In this document: positions 43,001 through 52,321 of the stretch, in pieces
How the letters are laid out: the number at the start of each line of letters is the position of its first letter
How positions within the stretch are numbered: position 1 is the stretch's first letter
Assembly: GCA_949128115.1 (NCBI GenBank)
Contig: OX421966.1
Coordinates: 67,143,416-67,207,415, forward strand
Origin: Anaspis maculata
Lineage: Eukaryota; Arthropoda; Insecta; Coleoptera; Scraptiidae
Reading direction: 5' to 3'
Length of the DNA stretch: 64,000 bases
Translations under genes and position numbers: made by a program
The notes under the pieces: generated by a model
What the model was told of the DNA's origin: nothing
The model's database searches: none
The model's input: the letters and a program-made list of their open reading frames with translations, nothing else

Positions 43001-45232
43001 ATCTGGAGGTTCTGCGTCCAGCAAGGTCATGTGACCTAGGTCGAGGTAGTCGCGCATGAATGCTATGTACAGATCACGGAGTGTGTCCTGACGGACCAGG
43101 GGACGTTCGATAGCTAACCAACGGCGGTCAGCCATAGACCTGCAATGGTCAAAGGTGGGGGACTCCCTTTTGAAGGGAAGCGAAACCCCAAAACGACCGG
43201 ACGGACAACGGTAGACAGAGTCCCGGAAACAAATTTCTGCACGTTCATCATCTGGGGACAAACGTGTTTTGGACGATGGTGACGAGATTTCCTCTACTTC
43301 CCAAAATTTGTGCAGAGACTCGTCGATTCCAGTTGGAGTGCAAACCAAAAAGGAATGCAGAGGTTTTGACGGGGTTTGAAAGGGACCGAGAAGAGCCCAG
43401 CCAAAAATGGTGTTTATGGCAACAGGCTGTGACGGACCTGACGAGACGATTCCCTCTTTCACGACTGACGGATAAACGTCGGCGCCCAACAACACTTGAA
43501 TGGGGCCTGGCTTGAACCATGTGGGATCCGCCAGATTCGATAAGTTCAAGTGGAATTGATCCGGGTTCAAAGCGGTGTCTGGCAGGTTACCACAAATCCT
43601 GCGCAGGACAATTAACTCCAATTCAGGGATTGGGAGAGACTCATCATCAGCCTTGACCTGGCAAGTGACTGTGCCACACGTCGAATTGGCGGGGGTGAGA
43701 CCCAAGCCAAAAACGGGCACATTGTGATTTGATGGGGATAGACCCAATTTGCGCACGCAGGAGTCCAAAATAAACGATGCCTGACTGGCAGGGTCTATGA
43801 GCGCACGGAGGCTTTGGTAGCCTCCCCACCGGTCACGAACGTGAACGATTGCCGTGGCCAACAAAACATGAGCTGCCTTGAGGCTTGAGGCGAGATTCGT
43901 CACCGAATTCGCGACATTTTCTGGAAGACCAGGGGAAACGATTTGCGGTAATTCAACTGGATTCGATAAAGAACTGGGTGACTCATGACCTGCAGTTCTA
44001 TGTGGCTTGGGGAAGTGCAGCAAGGTGTGATGCCTTGCGTGGCACTGCCGACACGAATACGACGATGGACATTTTGGAGCGCCGTGATTGGTGCTCAAGC
44101 AGTTGAGACAGAGCCTTTTCTGTTTGACCGCCAAATATCTGTCATTTGGGGACATTGACAGAAAAGTCTTGCACGCGGTGACTCTATGACTTCTCGCCCC
44201 ACAATGAGAACATGCTGACTCATGCGACGTCGCTGGGGCAGATGAAGTCTGAGACACCAACGTATGTGAGGCCCACGACTTGCGGCTGACCTCGGGCTTC
44301 ACGGTAACGGTGTTTGCCCGTGTGGAGCGGGAGTTCGATTGCGTTTTAGAATTTAAGGCAGTTGCCTCGAAAGCCTTGCATTGGTCGAGCACGAAAGACT
44401 TGACGTCTTCGTATTTGGGGAAGGGGGTGCCAGCTGACTGCACCTCGAAACGTTTTCGCGTCGACTCATCGAGTTTCTGGAGCAGCATGCTCGACAGGGT
44501 GAAATCCCACAGGTCGATATGCGGATACTGCTCGAGCGCCACTAAATTTTCGTTGAACGTGTTCACAAGATGGCGAAGCGCTTGCGCGGAGTCAGATGTG
44601 ACGGAGGAGGCGTTCATCATCGACTGCCAGTAAAAAGTGACTAGCACGCGGTCGTTCTGGTATCTCTCAACCAACGAGTCGAACGCAATTATGTAATTAT
44701 CTCCCGTCAATGGCAGGTGTTTAACCATTGAGAGAGGTTCACCAGATAAAGACGAGATCAGATACTGAAACCGTTCAATATCTGAGAGAGACTGGTTTCT
44801 GTGTATTAACGCCGTGAATAGATCATAGTATGGTGGCCATGATTTTAACTTTCCGTCGAACAACGGCAACGCGATTTTTGGCAATCGGACATTGCTCCGG
44901 CCTGTCTCGAACCAAGTTTGCGAGGCTTGGCGAGAGAGCGAGGAAGTCGGCTCTGAATTCGCAAACGAGGCTTTTACCGCAGCAAGTTTGCCATACAAGC
45001 TGTCTGCCCGGAGTGTACGTTCAAGAAATGTAGCCTTCTGCTCCTCGGAGGCACTGGGGAGAGGGGCAGTGTTGACCGTGCTCTTGAAACCGTTGTAAAT
45101 TTCCGCCGCAATGTCAAACGTGGCTAAAAATGCCGGTTGGAGGCTTGGCTCGGTGGTAGCTGTGACGCCTTGTTCCAGAAGGGGCTCAAGGCGCGCAATA
45201 GCTATCGCGATGGACGATAAAGTTGCGTCCAT
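40034..45232 (-). CDS. BEL/Pao Gag-Pol polyprotein (intact)
   Basis: A single frame of about 1,732 codons without stops. I chose the Met at 45232 (MDATLSSIAIAIARLEPLLE) because the ten residues upstream overlap leader-like sequence and the next Met starts the usual N-terminus. Order: a Gag-like domain (LPLFDGKLKSWPPYYDLF near residue 125); three zinc knuckles (CSHCGARSHRVTAC, CLNCLSTNHGAPKC, CRQCHARHHTLLH); an aspartic protease-like block (ALIDPASQASFI); reverse transcriptase (RVVFDASA, FTCDIRQMYRQI, YVDDLLCG near residue 887); RNase H (HAFCDASESGYAS, WTDSTVVLSWL); integrase with H-C zinc finger, VGLDYGGPF, YSDNGTNF and GGLWESGIK (D,D,E); and a conserved C-terminal region ending before 40034. 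All catalytic residues looked for are present, so the copy may be active. No env frame follows. Confidence 0.95.
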   Translation of the reverse strand: MDATLSSIAIAIARLEPLLEQGVTATTEPSLQPAFLATFDIAAEIYNGFKSTVNTAPLPSASEEQKATFLERTLRADSLYGKLAAVKASFANSEPTSSLSRQASQTWFETGRSNVRLPKIALPLFDGKLKSWPPYYDLFTALIHRNQSLSDIERFQYLISSLSGEPLSMVKHLPLTGDNYIIAFDSLVERYQNDRVLVTFYWQSMMNASSVTSDSAQALRHLVNTFNENLVALEQYPHIDLWDFTLSSMLLQKLDESTRKRFEVQSAGTPFPKYEDVKSFVLDQCKAFEATALNSKTQSNSRSTRANTVTVKPEVSRKSWASHTLVSQTSSAPATSHESACSHCGARSHRVTACKTFLSMSPNDRYLAVKQKRLCLNCLSTNHGAPKCPSSYSCRQCHARHHTLLHFPKPHRTAGHESPSSLSNPVELPQIVSPGLPENVANSVTNLASSLKAAHVLLATAIVHVRDRWGGYQSLRALIDPASQASFILDSCVRKLGLSPSNHNVPVFGLGLTPANSTCGTVTCQVKADDESLPIPELELIVLRRICGNLPDTALNPDQFHLNLSNLADPTWFKPGPIQVLLGADVYPSVVKEGIVSSGPSQPVAINTIFGWALLGPFQTPSKPLHSFLVCTPTGIDESLHKFWEVEEISSPSSKTRLSPDDERAEICFRDSVYRCPSGRFGVSLPFKRESPTFDHCRSMADRRWLAIERPLVRQDTLRDLYIAFMRDYLDLGHMTLLDAEPPDSEAYYIPHHPIVKIEDDKPKIRVVFDASAQAPNHLSLNETLLVGPKLQQDIAALLLQFRCEPIVFTCDIRQMYRQILISPEHRKYQLIRFRFSPDRPIETYQLNTITYGVSSAPFLAVRTLLHLAEQSASKFPLASQAIRRNLYVDDLLCGANSVESARELQTQLINLLQSGCFELRKWASNHPDVLQDIPLDHVRTQPSTFSDVADNTVKILGLQWQAATDTFSFTVHPNELPCTKRSILSEVARIYDPLGFLCPVAFFAKHLIQRLWKLGLDWDDTPPDIVCQQWLRFQSELSQLSRLQIPRHTFPSPADRCQLHAFCDASESGYASVLYVRYLRNGVPTIRLLTAKSKVAPVKLLTVPRLELCAAVLLSNLVAFTVAALAGTVQFDAIFAWTDSTVVLSWLRSSSHRWKTFVAHRVEHIQQRVPPQCWRHVSTSDNPADPASRGLFPEDMLSCSLWWSGPPFLSSADDTWPDDKFSVSSPDIASEERKLALVVRVPQPPPIDIDDLFLRISSLRKIQGAVAYFYRFCKCKSDEKCTGPLSDTELHFALLYIVKHVQQKVFAVEIASLRNGKPCLRPFRKLSPFLDRDDVLRVGGRLKHCHELPFATRHPALLPSRHVLTGLVIRQVHSRHCHPGLNNTCYLLQQNFWILSTRRAVRHYLASCYRCFRTKPQTFSPTMGDLPSARISQLKPFSCVGLDYGGPFPILMSRARGVRTTKAYICLFVCFATKALHVEVASDLSTDAFLAALRRFIARRGRCSTIYSDNGTNFVGAHRQLTTSMQLAAESEAITWRFIPPSSPHFGGLWESGIKAVKTHLSRVIGDQILTFEELTTLVTQVEALLNSRPLSELGSDPNDLCPLTPGHFLTLEPLTAPPDPDLSHLKISRLSRWQLVQSMQQRFWARWRDEYLHTLYQRGKWHKSRHLESADVGSLVLIKDENAPPLKWRLGRISKLFPGKDGICRVADVRTQRDVLRRPMVKLCPLPSGQ

Positions 45233-45457
45233 TGTGTACGACACAAAGAAAAATGAAAACAAAGCAACTGACCCTTAGGTTGGCGTACCTGAATGGCGAA
45301 CCCAACCCAGGTGAAAAAGTGCGAATGAGACGGGCGAAAAACGAATTGATCAACACGCTGGACCAACGCACAAGTGTCACGTGGGTTTGACCCGTGACTT
45401 TAAAGTTTCAATAGTGAGGCGAATTAAATTCCTGACTGTACCATGCTTAGCCTGTAT

Positions 45458-45474
45458 CCGGCTACGAAGGACCA
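45458..45474 (-). other. Primer-binding site
   Basis: In element orientation TGGTCCTTCGTAGCCGG lies 7 bases after the 5' LTR. It is complementary to a tRNA 3' end; the closest I can recall is tRNA-Tyr (ends CCGGCTCGAAGGACCA), with one extra base. The tRNA assignment is an inference from memory. Confidence 0.6.
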
Positions 45475-45481
45475 ATTTATA

Positions 45482-46444
45482 TGTTAGCGCGGTACACATA
45501 AAGACGGCAGCCTTCCGATGAAGGCTGCATTAAAACAATAACTCTTGGATTAGGAAAGCAGCAAGCGACAGTCAGAAATAAAATTCACAACAACAATCAA
45601 AAACTTTAATGCAAAACAAAGAAAAAAACACAAACAGACAGAATTACAAAACAATAAAAAAAAACAATGTGAATTAAATGAAATGAAAAATCCGAGTGGT
45701 TCTGATCGGGGGCAGATTCGCTGGCGCCGAGTGGCGTCCTGAAAACGAGACGAACTGCACTGAAGGTATACACCCCGGCAAACGGGAATAAACGGTAAAT
45801 GGTAAAAACAATGGAAAATATGGAACTTACGGGATCTTATTCGGTGGCGGCGTCGTCCTGGTGGAGTCCGAAGGCGGCGTCGTGGTGGATGGCCGTTCTG
45901 GTGGTGGATTTCCTGGTGAAATGCACGAGTGCCCGTGTTCGTCACCAAAATGGCGGACGAACGACTCGATCCCGTCCGAAACTGGAGCTTTGTGTGCGGC
46001 TGGCTGATCCAAGCCGCTCCCCGGTGAAAGCGGTGAAAACTGCCGCTTTCTGGACTTGGAGATGCTGCAGAGCTCCTCCAGGAGTCACTATCGGACGCGA
46101 TGGGCCTTGGATGGGCTTCTGGTCGAGTACGAATGTACGCCGATGGCACGACAAGATGGCCGCGAGAACGATGACCAAAAAAAGACTGCGTGGCTTCCCG
46201 CTCGACGTACGGAGATCAACGCCGCTTCGAACGAAGCGGCAAAGGCACGAGCGGAAAGAAAGCCGGAGAATGCCGAAGACGGCCGAAGAAAGTGCTGGAG
46301 CTCGTTTACGCTTGCGCCTGACAGCCAAGTGCCAGGCACACCGAACAGGGGGTGAGGGGTGAGGACTTGGACGACACAGGGATATTTTGGGTTGCATACC
46401 CTCAATGCACACGAATGCAGTTTCCAATGAACGGGGCCGAGACA
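45482..46444 (-). repeat. 5' LTR of the BEL/Pao element (963 bp)
   Basis: In element orientation it runs from 46444 (TGTCTCGG) to 45482 (CTAACA). It carries the promoter of the element; a clear TATA box was not found. It differs from the 3' LTR by one indel and two substitutions. Confidence 0.95.
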
Positions 46445-46449
46445 GTGAG

Positions 46450-47659
46450 AATGCAGGCCAGGCAAAAGCTTGAACATTCTCTTCATTTGTATCAACTTAT
46501 TCTCCAAAAATGCGGCTGTTCCTTCGAGAGAAATTGGAGCTCCCAGCAACGAAAACTCATTTTTTTTGGATTACTTTAATCCCTGGTAGAACTTTTTCAA
46601 ACTCCTCTAAAACTTCAATGCTCTTCTCTGATAAGAAAAGAAGTTCGCATTTTGCTGGGTTGAAGTCTAGGCCAATTGATTCAAACTCTTCTACCAAAAG
46701 CTTTAAATCTTCTAAAATTAATTCTGGGTTGCCTCCCAGCGTGCCATCATCCAAATACCAGACGTTAAGTACAGATAATAACTTTTTGATCAAAGGGTGT
46801 ATGGTCAGACTGAAGATCAGGGGTCCCAATGGGTCTCCTTGCTGTGCTCCAACTTGATATTTCATATCATTTTCTCCGAAAAATAGAAGTGAGGCAGGGG
46901 AATAACATTGTGAAATGTAGGGTAGTAGTTCCGGAACAATGTTATTGATCGCTGTGAGCATTGAGTCTTTTTCAACGCAATTGAAGGCGTTTTTCAAATC
47001 GATTTTGATAAGAATTTTGTTCTCTTTTTTGTTTTTAAACATACAGGATCTTGTTGCATGAATTGCTGCCTCACTTCCGTTTCGTATCGCAAAACCCATC
47101 TGTTTCGGCTTAAAGTATTCAGACACAGCTTGTCTCGAGATTGTGCAGCAAAGCTTGCCAACAAGACGTCGAATCGTATTATCGACTGCAATTGAGCAAA
47201 GACCTCCGTCTTTTTTGTGAAGGGCACAAAGGGAGGCGCCGTACAGGAACTTCAAAATACTTGTGTACACTGATCCTGACAACATGAAGTTACATAGTTT
47301 AGTAAGAGACTCTAGGAGACGAAGGCCAGAATCCCCCGATCTATGAGACAGCAAATCTTTCAAGTGTTGGGGACTTGAACTAAACCATCAACACCAGAAG
47401 CTGATCCATTGGGAAAGCTGAAAACTGCTGTAGAAACTATATCCTCTGTTACTGTTGGACCAGGAATGAGAGAATGAGGAGAATTCAAATCTCTAGAAGG
47501 CGAAGGATGTTTAAGTTTCAATTCATCAAGGACTCTGGAGTTTTGTGGAGCCAGATCATCAGTCGATAAGAGTAATCTCACAGCTGCCCTCAAGTCACCG
47601 TCGGCAACCTTTGCTTCGGCTCTCTTTGACACATCCATGCGTTTGGAGGTGTTACACAA
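46450..47659 (-). pseudogene. Reverse-transcriptase element, N-terminal and RT part (split by BEL)
   Basis: From 47659: an N-terminal helical block (KVADGDLRAAVRLLLSTDDL, then SFPNGSASGVDGL). After a frameshift at about 47363 comes the polymerase: LSHRSGDSGLRLLESLTKLC, RRLVGKLCC, KPKQMGFAIRNGSEAAIHA, catalytic IDLKNAFNCV, VGAQQGDPLGPLIFSL, YLDDGTLGGNPELIL and the thumb FNPAKCELLFLS. A second frameshift in an A-run at about 46557 leads to GAPISLEGTAAFLENK. The frame then meets the BEL target site at 46445. YLDDGT and AQQGDPLGP mark it as a non-LTR-type RT family common in aquatic invertebrates and hemipterans as uncharacterised proteins. Dead, but with intact catalytic motifs. Confidence 0.82.
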
Positions 47660-49640
47660 ATTTTTCTTCCTATTATTTTGTTTTTTTTTTGATGAATTTT
47701 ATTTTATTGCTTTTCATCATTGCCTTCAGTTTACATTTATTTCCCAACAGTAAAAGATCCCACAGCGAATAAATAATTTCGGCGGTCATGCTTTGATAGA
47801 GTTTTTGTGGTGAAAAACTCTTATCAACTACTACCTAAAGCAGACATTTTGACACGCTCTTCGCCTTTTCAAAAAGAGTAAAAGTGGTCCTAGTGCTCGG
47901 CCCTCGTCGCAATTGAGGATTTCAGCAAAATTGTTTTATTGTTCGCCCACGCCAGCTTTGCCTAGGAAATCTCACTCCGAGCCCATAACATCAAAAGGGT
48001 ATGTCGATAGTATTCCTCGGGATTGTCATTAAATTCTCTCTTTCATTTTTATTTATCCGCTGCAATTTGCAGGCTCTTTGTACTTACCCTTTCAAGTGCG
48101 AAAGGGGCTACCACCATCCCCCAAAGTGCAAACCAAGTGACACTACACCATTCTGACTCGGTCTCGAGACCGACTTTTTCATCGGACATTGTTTCCATCC
48201 TGTCTCCCACAACGACAGCCGTGACTGGAGTCCTCAGAAAATAAACTCCATCACCGTTTGCCATCCTAGACGCCAAAGAGCGCGGCATATCAGCTGGCAA
48301 CAGCGAAATTAGCTCCACGTGTTACCGAGGAAGTCAAACCCGAAGCAACCATAGGCCGTCAGCCAGGGTACACCAAGAACGTCCATCGCTGGAGAGCACG
48401 TGAGGTCTCATTGTTGCGCATTTAAGCCAGGCTGCAGTAGGTATTTCTCTTTGTCCTCCTTACTCGTACCGCGAAACTAGACGCCCCCTATAGAAAGATG
48501 AGCTCATCCCTCTAGGTAAGGACGACACGTACCACCACCAATATTCGTTTTCGGTACTTTTGGTACCTCGGGAATGTAAACCTGCTGTGGGTTGGGCCCA
48601 TGCGGCTTTGAGCCCCTCTCGTGCCTGCGAGCGCTAGCACAGTCCGTGGCGTATTTGTAGTGCCTACGATTTATTGTTTCACATTTGCATCTTGTAAATT
48701 TTATGTAAAAATCGGTTCAATACAGAGTCCTGACTACCTGGCTAAGCTCCGCGTTTATCATTCCCATCAATTAAGGTGCATTTGAGGCCCCCAAACACGT
48801 TTCACATGTGACACATCCACATAACCTCGTCGCCACCACCAGCTGATATTGACAGCTGCCAGGCTGCCACTCGCGTCAAATTTGACATTGATTCCAGTGG
48901 CGTGCTGTGGTGTGGGGAGTTTCTCGGGTCCGATTGAATGGTGAGTGCCCGCACGCAAATTGGTTTTCTTTTCTAATGATCGAACAATCCAACCCGAGAG
49001 AAACTGGATATTTGATATACCCACCGCCGAATCCACTGCCCGATAAGAAATTCTCAGTAGCTCGTGAGCTTTACCCGGTCTGTTAATATTTCCCAGCTTG
49101 CCTTGTCCGCAGCAGTGGTACAGAGCAGTAAAATTAACAGAGGAAGTTGGGGAGGGCTTAAGTGAAAAATTCAGAAGTGAGATGTCGAAGTTTTGGATGT
49201 TCAATTTCATAGTTTCAGAAAGGGATTTTTGTTTGAATTTTTCTGATGGTATTTTAAGAGCAATATAAGAAAAAAGTAGTAGTTTCTTCCACTTTGATCG
49301 CTTGAAGCGGAAGACGGTGAAGTGACATTAATTGACTTATGAATTTCTTCTTGAATCGCTCTCGACGGGCCAGCTTCATCTCCATCCTTTTTGCTGATAA
49401 TCCATGATGAAATCTTCTTATTGGATTGACCACTATTGGGATATTTAGGTGGTTAATAATCGTCATCAGAGAAATCATTGGAAGACACTGAAATGATTTT
49501 AAAATGATTTCAAACTGTCGCAACAGCTGCAAGCTAACTCTCTCAAGCCCTTGATGAGTAGGCAACCGATTTTACTCACATTTGATTCAACTTATCAAAA
49601 TTGAATCATTTCCCCGCTTTCGGAACCGCGTGAACGATGC
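47660..49640. other. No gene recognised
   Basis: The first 100 bp are the 5' flank of the RT element and AT-rich. Minus-strand frames at 48049-48318 and 48767-49210 are open but show no family signature. The latter encodes a W/R-rich C-terminus (WWWRRGYVDVSHVKRVWGP) and lies upstream of nothing identifiable. The stretch is possibly the missing 3' part (3' LTR and flank) of the gypsy element that follows, but no copy of its 5' LTR was seen. Confidence 0.35.
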
Positions 49641-52316
49641 TCATCTAGTGTCAGGACGCCATCTTGTTGTACTTCGCTTTTTCTTGTTCAATAATAGAGC
49701 TCTTATGGCCCATTTAGGTGCAAAGATTTGTAACAGCAATGCTAACGTTAGTGAGAAGTATGGATCCGTACATCTCATGCGTGAGGCCGAAAACACAACG
49801 AAAGCAAGTTGCTGGGTTCTGCTTTTGGCGCCCACAACCCGCTTCTTGTTGAACCGTTCTATCATTCCGTCTGACCTTGGGTGAAGGGCGTCGTCCTTGT
49901 CTTCTGGATCCCGAGTAGGATACAGATACCTTGGAACACGTTGGATCCAAAGTTTTGTTCTTGATCTGAGTGTAATTTCAGAGGTACTCCGAAACGGCTT
50001 CTCAGATTGTCGACAAGCAGTGTGCAGTGTAGCGAGTGTCGCCACTGTGGCAGCCTCTTGGTTGGGTAAGGCGTATACTTCCGGCCACTTGCTGGAGCAA
50101 TCCATGGCAACAAGGATGTAGTTGTTGTCATCTTCTGTTGTGTAAACGGGCCACACACATTGATCGCGATGCGTTCAAAAGGCGTTCCAACATTATAAGT
50201 CTTCAGCTCCTCTCGGCTACGAGGTTTTGATCGCACTGGCCACACCATGTTTCCACGTCGTTCCAACAGTTCACCCAGTAGAACCGCTCGCGCACCTTGG
50301 CCAACAACTTATTCATCCCCAAGGTGCCCTCCAGTGACGCCATTGTGCATCTCCTTCAGGACCTCTTTCACTCTCTTCTTGGGAAGCACCAATTGAACCA
50401 TCTTCTTCTTTCCATCAGGACAGACTCTCTCAAGCAGCCCATTCTCTATCCTTAGAGAATTGCACTGAGTCGAAAGAACCTTGAATTCGGGTCCTTCACC
50501 AGAGATCTCGGCCCACTCTGGTCTGTCCTAGTCAAGCTCTTTTCTTTCAGCAAATGAACCGATGGCTGGGTCCTCACGCTGCTTCTTCTTAAGCTCAGCC
50601 GTAAAGCAGTAGTAAAATTCCCTGGGGTTTCAACGACAATTGCCTTGACTTCGACGTTTCCATTCTGTTGGTCTACCCTCTTGTAGTACCTACTTAGTCC
50701 TTGTTGTGTGGTCTGGAGAAAAAGCATCATTCACGTTGCCATGACTTCTTCCAGGACGATGTTGGATTTTGAAGTAATATTGTTGCAATTTATCGATTCA
50801 CCGTGCCTGTCCCTCGGGATTCTTCAACTGCAGTAGCCATTCCAGCGCCGTGTGGTCAGTTCTCACCAAAAATTCCTGACCATAAAGGTACTAGGGAAAG
50901 TGATCGACAACTTTCACTATGGCCATCAGCTCTCTACGCGTCACGCAGTAGCTTCTTTCAGGTTCGGACAACACCTTTCTGTAGTACTTTACTACTTGCT
51001 CCTGCCCTGCTGGTATTGTGACAGTATCGCCCAAATTCCGGTATTGCTGGCACCAGTGTTCAAGACGCTCTTTGTGGAAGAGGGTACGGCAGGATAGGAC
51101 TCGAACGTAATGCAACCTTTTAAGTCTTGGATGAGTTGCTACATTCCTTGGTTCACAGGAATGGCGATGGCGTACGATCGGTCAGTTTGTGTAAGGACTT
51201 AGCAATGTCAGCGAGCTTCTCCAGAAATCGTCTCTGGCTTGTGCATAGGCCTGAGAAACTTCTGACTTCATGCTGATTTCTCGGTCGTGACCATTTTCGG
51301 ACAGCATCCAACTTTACTGGGATTGTCTCGATTCCTTTCAACAACACTACGTGCCTCAAAAATTTTACCCCTCCCTAAAAAAGCAAGAATTCATCTGGGT
51401 TGAGCTCACGATGAGCACCTAGAAGACTTCCAAATACTTTCCGAAAGTTCTTCAGATGTTTTTCGAATGTTCGACCAATGACCATCACGTCATCTAGATA
51501 AACTAAGCCAGTTTCCCATGTGAGACCTTGCACGACGCACTCCACAGGGCGTTGCCTTCGAAGTATTCCACACCGAACGATTGACTTCGTGGCCCTGGTA
51601 TCGATTACGAACACGCAATTGTCTTCGTCAAGCTCTCCACTAAGAAAGAGGCTATTCGGTGACTTCCTCAGCAGTGAGACAGAGCTGCTGTAACTCCTGG
51701 GGCATCGTGGACTGCCAACCAGCGTGCGCCCATAAGCTAAAGTAAGATTTTTTTAGCATCGTTCTGGGCTAGAAAATCTTGGCCATGGTGTGGAACGGTC
51801 AGTTGAACTCGACCTTTGTCTGCACTCCCGACGCAGATAACCTGATTCTCTCCAGCCAAAGCAATGCAGTCTTCCTCCAGCTCTTGGCTTGCCTTGAGGT
51901 TCGAGATACAGCGCCGCCTGGATGAGTGCGGCGCTGATGTTGGCTGGATTTCCGATCATGACCATCTGACGCAGATCTGGATCTCCCAGTCCGCCCATGA
52001 AGTTGTCTCTTGCGATGTCGGCCAAAAAATCCGCAGGATGCGCCGGATAGACTAGATGAACAAGCCCCAGGAGTCAGGACGTTGGGTCGTTGAATTCAAA
52101 CACCTGGGAGCTTCCTTCGATTCTTTGTGTCCTGGTCTCCAGTTAGGTTTGATGAATCTGCCGCACGTGATTGTCCCCCTAGCGGAGCTCTAGGACCCTG
52201 GTCAGTTAGGCAAAGTCTGAGGCAAAATTCTTCTGTTCGCTCTCCGGAACCGTTTGTTTTTCGAAGTTTGGCACCTTCACGCGATGCATAATCACGGGAG
52301 CAGCCATCTATTTAGT
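49641..52316 (-). pseudogene. Ty3/gypsy gag-pol relic
   Basis: Minus-strand fragments in order: gag (MAAPVIMHRVKVPNFEKQ near 52310; later DNFMGGLGDPDLRQMVMIG and a damaged knuckle CFGWRESGYLRREC near 51830). Then, with protease and the first RT half deleted, LVYLDDVMVIGRTFEKHLKN (51520-51450), EVRSFSGLCTSQRRFLEKLADIA (51275-51200), the RNase H end YCVTRRELMAIVKVVDHF (50950-50895), the integrase zinc region, GTPFERIAINVCGPF (50180), NNYILVAMDCSSKWPEVYALPNQEA (50130-50050), LHSDQEQNFGSNVFQ and TQGQTE-SDGMIERFNKK (49960-49850). Numerous frameshifts and stops. Its 5' end lies at 55.8 kb, beyond two insertions. Confidence 0.85.
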
Positions 52317-52321
52317 TCATT

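Larger units (their letters stand above)
38951..46444 (-). mobile_element. Complete BEL/Pao LTR retrotransposon, 7,494 bp
   Basis: LTRs 45482-46444 (5') and 38951-39914 (3') begin TGTCTCGG and end CTAACA in element orientation. A 5-bp target duplication GTGAG flanks it (38946-38950 and 46445-46449). It contains a primer-binding site, a polypurine tract and a single open polyprotein. The LTRs differ at only three places (A-run length near 39647, one A/G near 39735/46266, one T/C near 39893/46423), so insertion was recent. The target was an older reverse-transcriptase element whose frame (...KLLPGLHSH|VALVFFKYC...) rejoins exactly when the element and one duplication are removed. Confidence 0.95.

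Noticed and set aside
40666..45098. Plus-strand and out-of-frame open frames inside the BEL polyprotein
   Set aside because: They lie opposite or out of frame with a long coding region with clear domains, and none has a recognisable product.
48767..49210. 147-codon minus-strand frame as a gene
   Set aside because: No domain, no splice or promoter support, and it lies in a region likely to be decayed retroelement.
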